A DNA stretch of 64,000 nt from Desulforhopalus vacuolatus (GTDB lineage: Bacteria > Desulfobacterota > Desulfobulbia > Desulfobulbales > Desulfocapsaceae), in the NCBI RefSeq assembly GCF_016918505.1, contig NZ_JAFFPZ010000014.1, positions 21,366 to 85,365 of the forward strand. Direction: 5' to 3'. Positions 60,199 through 64,000 of this stretch are shown piece after piece. The notes under the pieces are model-generated. The model worked only from the letters and a program-made list of their open reading frames with translations, did no database searches and had not been told where the DNA came from. Within the stretch, counting starts at the first letter, position 1; each line of letters starts with the position of its first letter. A program made the position numbers and the translations under genes.

Positions 60199-61610
60199 TG
60201 CTTGGAGCACGCGGAAATGCACTGGTGCCTCTTGCCCTGATTTCCTGGATGCCATTTGTGGTCTGGGCTTTTTCAAAGTTTGAGAAAAGGGTTGTGGTCT
60301 CCGGTGCCTTTGTTCTCGGCTGGATGTTTCTGCCGGAGGCAACCATTCCCATCCCCGGTTTGCCGGATCTGTCCAAGATGTTCTCCACATGCGTTGCCGT
60401 TCTTGCCGGTGCTTTTATCTTTGACCGTAAAACCCTGATGTCGGTCCGCCCTGGCGTGGTGGACATCCCCATGATTCTCTGGTGCACCTGTCCTTTTTTT
60501 TCATCGCTGGCTAATGGCATTGGTGCCTATGACGGCTTGTCCGAAAGTCTCCAGCAGATCGTCACCTGGGGAATGCCGTATTTTGTCGCCAAGGTTTATT
60601 TCGCTGACCCAAAGGGATTGAAAACCCTGGCCCTGGCTATTTTTATCGGTGGCATCATTTATATCCCGTTCTGTTTCTTAGAGATGGCTATCAGCCCGCA
60701 GCTGCACCGGATGACCTACGGTTTCAGCCAGGCCAACATTCTACAATCCATACGGTCGGGAGGTTTTCGGCCGGTGGTCTATATGCAGCACGGCTTGATG
60801 GTGGCCATGTGGATGGTCTCTGCTTCTTTTTTCGGGATCTGGCTCTTATATTCCAAACAGTTACCGCAAAAGCTGCCCATGGTGCCCATTGCGACCAAAT
60901 GGTTTATCCCGCCCCTTCTTGTCACGACCCTGCTGATGAAATCAAGCGGCGCTCTCGGACTTTTTATGCTTGGGATATTCACCCTCCTTACAACCTGCCG
61001 GTTCAGGAATCCCGTTCTCTTTATCATTCTGCTCCTCATTCCTCCGGCTTATATAATCAGCAGGAGTACTGGTTATTGGGATGGCACCAATCTCTCCAGC
61101 TGGATTGAGCGAAAATACAGTGCCGAAAGGGCCCAGTCCCTGCAATTTCGGTTTGACAATGAGGAAATGCTGATTGACAAGGCCAAGAAGGGCAGCTTCT
61201 TTGGATGGGCAGGATGGGGGCGGTCCCGGGTATATGACGAGGACGGCAAGGATCTCACCATCACGGACGGCTTATGGATCATTGTCTACGGGGTCCGGGG
61301 CATCTACGGGATCGTACTCATGACGGTGACCATTGTCCTGCCCATGGTGCTTTTACTGATCAAGGTGCCGTCCGGTCAGTGGACCAGTGAGCGCTACGCC
61401 GCTGCCTCTGTTTTTGCAACCATGCTTACCATTTACATGATTGATAATTTGCTCAACGCGATGGTGAACCCGATCTTCATGCTCTTTGCCGGTGGCATTA
61501 ACACCATGTTGACCCAGGGGGTGCAGGATACCGAGAGCGGGGAGTTGGACCTGGAGGAAGAAGACATGGAAGAAACGTTTGCCACACGCTTGATAGGAGG
61601 TGATATTTGA
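60198..61610 (+). CDS. Wzy/O-antigen ligase-type polymerase
   Basis: The 470-residue protein has about ten membrane helices. A large non-membrane loop near 295-360 carries QFRFDNEEMLIDKA and FFGWAGWGRSRVYDEDG, the position and composition of the polymerase/ligase catalytic loop. It would polymerise the lipid-linked repeats on the periplasmic face. The end is acidic (SGELDLEEEDMEE). It starts at the last base of the preceding gene. Confidence 0.85.
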   Translation: MLGARGNALVPLALISWMPFVVWAFSKFEKRVVVSGAFVLGWMFLPEATIPIPGLPDLSKMFSTCVAVLAGAFIFDRKTLMSVRPGVVDIPMILWCTCPFFSSLANGIGAYDGLSESLQQIVTWGMPYFVAKVYFADPKGLKTLALAIFIGGIIYIPFCFLEMAISPQLHRMTYGFSQANILQSIRSGGFRPVVYMQHGLMVAMWMVSASFFGIWLLYSKQLPQKLPMVPIATKWFIPPLLVTTLLMKSSGALGLFMLGIFTLLTTCRFRNPVLFIILLLIPPAYIISRSTGYWDGTNLSSWIERKYSAERAQSLQFRFDNEEMLIDKAKKGSFFGWAGWGRSRVYDEDGKDLTITDGLWIIVYGVRGIYGIVLMTVTIVLPMVLLLIKVPSGQWTSERYAAASVFATMLTIYMIDNLLNAMVNPIFMLFAGGINTMLTQGVQDTESGELDLEEEDMEETFATRLIGGDI

Positions 61611-62002
61611 ACATTCAACTGCCTGAGACAAAATCGGAAAAATTAAGTATAATACTCTGGTTAGTCATCCTCGTTGTCATTACCGCAGGTTCTCTTGTGC
61701 CGAAAATGAGCCCTCCAGGTGAGCAGTTCGGCATAGACAAAATTCTCCACGCCTTTTTCTTTCTGCTCCTTGCTGCCCTGCCTCTTTACGGGATTCCAGA
61801 GCGCAAGACGGCTCTTCTTGTGGCTCTGAGCGTTGCGCCTTATGGCTATCTTCTTGAGTATATGCAGAGGTCAGTACCGGGCCGCGAATTCAGCGCCCAC
61901 GATCTCATTGCCAATAACCTGGGTGCCCTGGCAGGGCTTTTTATCGGCGGTATTATCAGAATAAAGATAAAATACTTTACTCCTCCGGGGGATTCCTCAT
62001 GA
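61607..62002 (+). CDS. VanZ-like membrane protein
   Basis: The 131-residue protein has four predicted membrane helices and the VanZ-family blocks GIDKILHAFFFLLLAAL (near 42-58) and LLEYMQRSVPGREFSAHDLIANNLGALAG. The start is TTG, overlapping the polymerase stop (TTGA), and the stop overlaps the next ATG. VanZ-like proteins are common in polymer loci, but their role is unknown. Confidence 0.85.
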   Translation: MNIQLPETKSEKLSIILWLVILVVITAGSLVPKMSPPGEQFGIDKILHAFFFLLLAALPLYGIPERKTALLVALSVAPYGYLLEYMQRSVPGREFSAHDLIANNLGALAGLFIGGIIRIKIKYFTPPGDSS

Positions 62003-63201
62003 AACGCATTGTCTACCTGTGCAGTGTCTATCCCGCACTCAGCCATACCTTTATTTTCAGGGAGATCTGCTCCCTGCGAGAAGCAGGCATCGAGGTCGTA
62101 ACCGCCTCCGTAAATCCGTCTCCAGATGTGGAGCAGATGACAGAAGAGGAACAGAGAGAAGCGGCCAGGACCCTGGTCATGAAGGCAATGATGCCTGTGG
62201 CGATCCTTTCCGCCCAGATGAGATGTTTTTTTCGCTCGCCCGCAGGTTACCTTCGCATGGCCGTCACCGCGCTCTCCTTTGTCTTCAGGGGCCCGAAAAG
62301 CCTGATCAAGGCGTTTGGCTACCTTGTTGAAGCCGCAATCCTCGTGGATTGGATGCGCGAAAAAGGAGTCGATCATGTCCACGAGCATTTTGGAGATTCC
62401 ACCGCCCTGGTGGCGATGCTCGGTAAGCGGTACGGAACCATCACCTACAGTTTTTCCGTACACGGCCCGGACATCTTTTACGGGGTGGAGTCCAGTCTTT
62501 TAAAGGAAAAGATTGAAAACGCATCCTTTGTCCGCTCCATCAGCCACTACTGCTCCAGCCAACTGATGCGCATTACAGAGCACAACCTGTGGACAGGTTT
62601 TCACATCATCCGCTGTGGCATCGACCCTGAGGTGTACACAGCCCGTTCCCTGCCGGGAAATGAGGTGATGCAGCTGCTCTGCGTCGGTCGTCTGGTTCCG
62701 GCCAAGGGACAGCACATCCTGATCGAGGCTTGCTCCCGGCTTATCGAAAGGGGTGCATGTCTTCATCTTAACTTTGTTGGTGGCGGGCAGGATATGGAGT
62801 CACTCCAGCAGTTGAGCAGGGAGCTGGGTATTGAGCAGCACATCACCTTTGCCGGTGCCATGGGCCAGGACAAGGTGCGGGGCTACTATGACCGGGCAGA
62901 TATTTTTGTCCTGGCAAGTTTTGCCGAAGGCGTCCCAGTTGTGCTCATGGAGGCGATGGCCAAGGAAATCCCGGTCGTTTCCACGAGGATTACCGGAATC
63001 CCCGAGTTGATCGAGCATGGCCGCGACGGTCTCCTGGCCACTCCGGGTGATGTCAACGATCTTGCGGCCCAGATAGCAGTTCTCCTCGAGGATGATGGCC
63101 TGCGAGAACGCCTGGCAAAAGCGGGCAGGAAGAAGGTGAAACGGCTCTACACTACGGAGATCAATAACAAGGACCTGACGGAAATTTTTCAATCCCTCTG
63201 A
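61999..63201 (+). CDS. Family 4-type glycosyltransferase (GT-B), third, colanic-acid-type
   Basis: The 400-residue protein has the opening VYLCSVYPALSHTFIFREI, then VDHVHEHFGDS and FSVHGPDIF. The C-terminal half has LLCVGRLVPAKGQHILIEAC, NFVGGGQDMESL and the EX7E site FAEGVPVVLMEAMAKEIPVV. It is last in the locus. Its stop codon ends on the first base of a family B repeat end. Confidence 0.92.
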   Translation: MKRIVYLCSVYPALSHTFIFREICSLREAGIEVVTASVNPSPDVEQMTEEEQREAARTLVMKAMMPVAILSAQMRCFFRSPAGYLRMAVTALSFVFRGPKSLIKAFGYLVEAAILVDWMREKGVDHVHEHFGDSTALVAMLGKRYGTITYSFSVHGPDIFYGVESSLLKEKIENASFVRSISHYCSSQLMRITEHNLWTGFHIIRCGIDPEVYTARSLPGNEVMQLLCVGRLVPAKGQHILIEACSRLIERGACLHLNFVGGGQDMESLQQLSRELGIEQHITFAGAMGQDKVRGYYDRADIFVLASFAEGVPVVLMEAMAKEIPVVSTRITGIPELIEHGRDGLLATPGDVNDLAAQIAVLLEDDGLRERLAKAGRKKVKRLYTTEINNKDLTEIFQSL

Positions 63202-63598
63202 TACCATTTACACTTTGTAACCACGAATGGACACGAATTTTCACGAACAGGACAACACATTATACCATTCCTATTAAGTTGTGACCGTACTAAATGCCAT
63301 TTTCACTTTCTATTGGCGAATTCAAAGGCAGGGGGATGGGAGAAAGGAGACGGGAGACAGGGAAAAGCAAAAGACGGAACAGCGAAAAACTTTTTGCCAA
63401 CGAATAAAAGCTCTAATCATGCGAATAAAGGCAAAAAACTTTAAGAAGTTACGCTTTTATAAAAAATGCCCTTTTTCGCATGATTAGACCATTTCTATTA
63501 AGTTATGCTCTTTTTACATCCTGTTTATTCATTTGTAATCACAAAAAAAGATGTCCACGCAGTCGCGCTCTCTGGTCAATACAAAATGTAAATAGTAT
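63201..63598 (+). repeat. Compound family B cluster, copy 6 and nested minimal copy
   Basis: At 63201-63261 a reversed right end (ataccatttacactttgt) carries cacgaat arrays. At 63262 a purine-rich copy starts ATACCATTCCTATTAAG, matching copy 5. At 63485 a 114-bp minimal copy (accatttctattaagttatg to acaaaatgtaaatagtat) has both ends and almost no interior. The arrangement indicates repeated insertion or rearrangement. Confidence 0.85.
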
Positions 63599-63599
63599 T

Positions 63600-63870
63600 A
63601 AACGAAAACGTTTGTATCCGAAGTTAAGCCGTACAGTGCACCAGAATTATTAGGCTAACTTGAATAATCAGTCTTTCGCCCATCTTCTTCGTTACAGTAA
63701 AAAAATTTATCCTCGGAATATCAATCATATACCTGCGGTAAATTTCTTCCTGTGCCTCGAATATGAACGAAATACAAGATTATTCAAGATACCCATTAAT
63801 CAACTTTGGGAGTCATCCGAAAGTCGGGGTTGAGCGTTTTACGCTCTCATATTCCGTGCCTTCCGTAGTT
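63600..63870 (-). repeat. Inverted family B core, interrupted by family A
   Basis: aacgaaaacgtttgtatccg and aagttaagccgtacagtgca (63600-63642) match the family B core in reverse. It resumes at 63796 with attaatcaactttgggagtc and cgaaagtcggggttgagcgt, then the gagcgtttt...ctc hairpin. Between them lies a family A copy (63655-63795). From 63871 to 64000 the sequence is A+T-rich without recognised features. Confidence 0.85.
63655..63795 (+). repeat. Dispersed repeat family A, copy 4, inside a family B core
   Basis: The 141-bp copy has perfect 11-bp inverted ends (cttgaataatc and gattattcaag). Internally it has cgcccatcttcttcgttaca, aatttatcctcgg, and cctcgaatatgaacgaaata. It splits the inverted family B core at the ccagga/gtattaatc position. 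Confidence 0.88.
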
Positions 63871-64000
63871 TAGAACTTATATTTCGCACCTTGCAAAAAA
63901 AATATTTTTTTAAAAAAAAACGTCAAACATTCAAGATGTTGTCAAGCAAGAGATGATCTTCATTTTAACTCTATACTAAGATGAGTGATTTACGCTTTAT

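Noticed and set aside
41547..63201. Exosortase/PEP-CTERM system considered, because VanZ- and Wzc-like genes and glycosyltransferases are present.
   Set aside because: No exosortase (EpsH/XrtA) gene and no PEP-CTERM tail was found in any protein of the locus.

Overview
The window looks like a chromosomal segment of a Gram-negative, menaquinone-using anaerobe, probably a Desulfobacterota (delta-proteobacterial) lineage such as the Desulfobulbales. That placement is inference. It rests on outer-membrane genes (pal, skp, lolA, a Wza-type export lipoprotein), futalosine-pathway menaquinone genes (mqnB, mqnD), acetate uptake and activation (satP, acs), and a yicC-remA-gmk cluster. No rRNA or named taxonomic marker is present.

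Region 1 (1-40.6 kb) is housekeeping DNA in short operons on both strands. In order it holds: a 5'-truncated Fur/PerR-type regulator; a radical SAM protein with an unknown partner; pal-skp; yicC-remA-gmk-rlmB-MFS; an opposing lolA-phosphoesterase-S1 operon; fmdB-type zinc ribbon; queA; mqnB-mqnD-mobA-like; satP; bpt; an unknown membrane protein; rarA; a TauE/SafE exporter; an MBL-fold protein; acs; recN with a ThiI-like gene and a CsaA-like gene; a HerA-like ATPase; nfo; a GT-C-like membrane protein; a DUF3465 protein; a dGTPase-like gene; valS; a zinc-ribbon acidic protein; and tRNA-Phe. The intergenic gaps of this region carry two dispersed repeat families. Family A is about 140-200 bp, with hairpin-forming ends carrying the core ccttgaa/ttcaagg, and also occurs as roughly 40-bp hairpin-only copies. 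Family B is about 110-555 bp, with imperfect terminal inverted repeats starting ATACCATT; it contains 10-bp-period cacgaat arrays and, in two copies, a dead fragment of a GxxExxY-family gene.

Region 2 (41.5-63.2 kb) is one co-directional exopolysaccharide locus, bracketed by family B copies and starting just after tRNA-Phe. It encodes a UDP-glucose pyrophosphorylase, a polyprenyl-phosphate sugar transferase fused to a WecG/TagA-type glycosyltransferase, four further glycosyltransferases, two hexapeptide acyltransferases, a Wza-type lipoprotein, a Wzx-type flippase, a Wzc-like co-polymerase, a Wzy/ligase-type polymerase, a VanZ-like protein and a secreted clan GH-A-like glycosidase. Interleaved with these is a partner-switching set: two STAS proteins, an RsbW-like ATPase and a receiver-PP2C phosphatase, with no sigma factor in view. 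Several enzymes of the locus are visibly degenerate: a nucleotidyltransferase without its nucleotide loop, two sugar-transferase remnants, and a BY-kinase domain without the Walker lysine. The combination suggests polymer synthesis controlled by protein-protein switching and pseudoenzyme scaffolds. It is the most interesting system in the window.

Region 3 (63.2-64 kb) is a pile-up of nested and inverted repeat copies, including a family A copy inside a family B copy.
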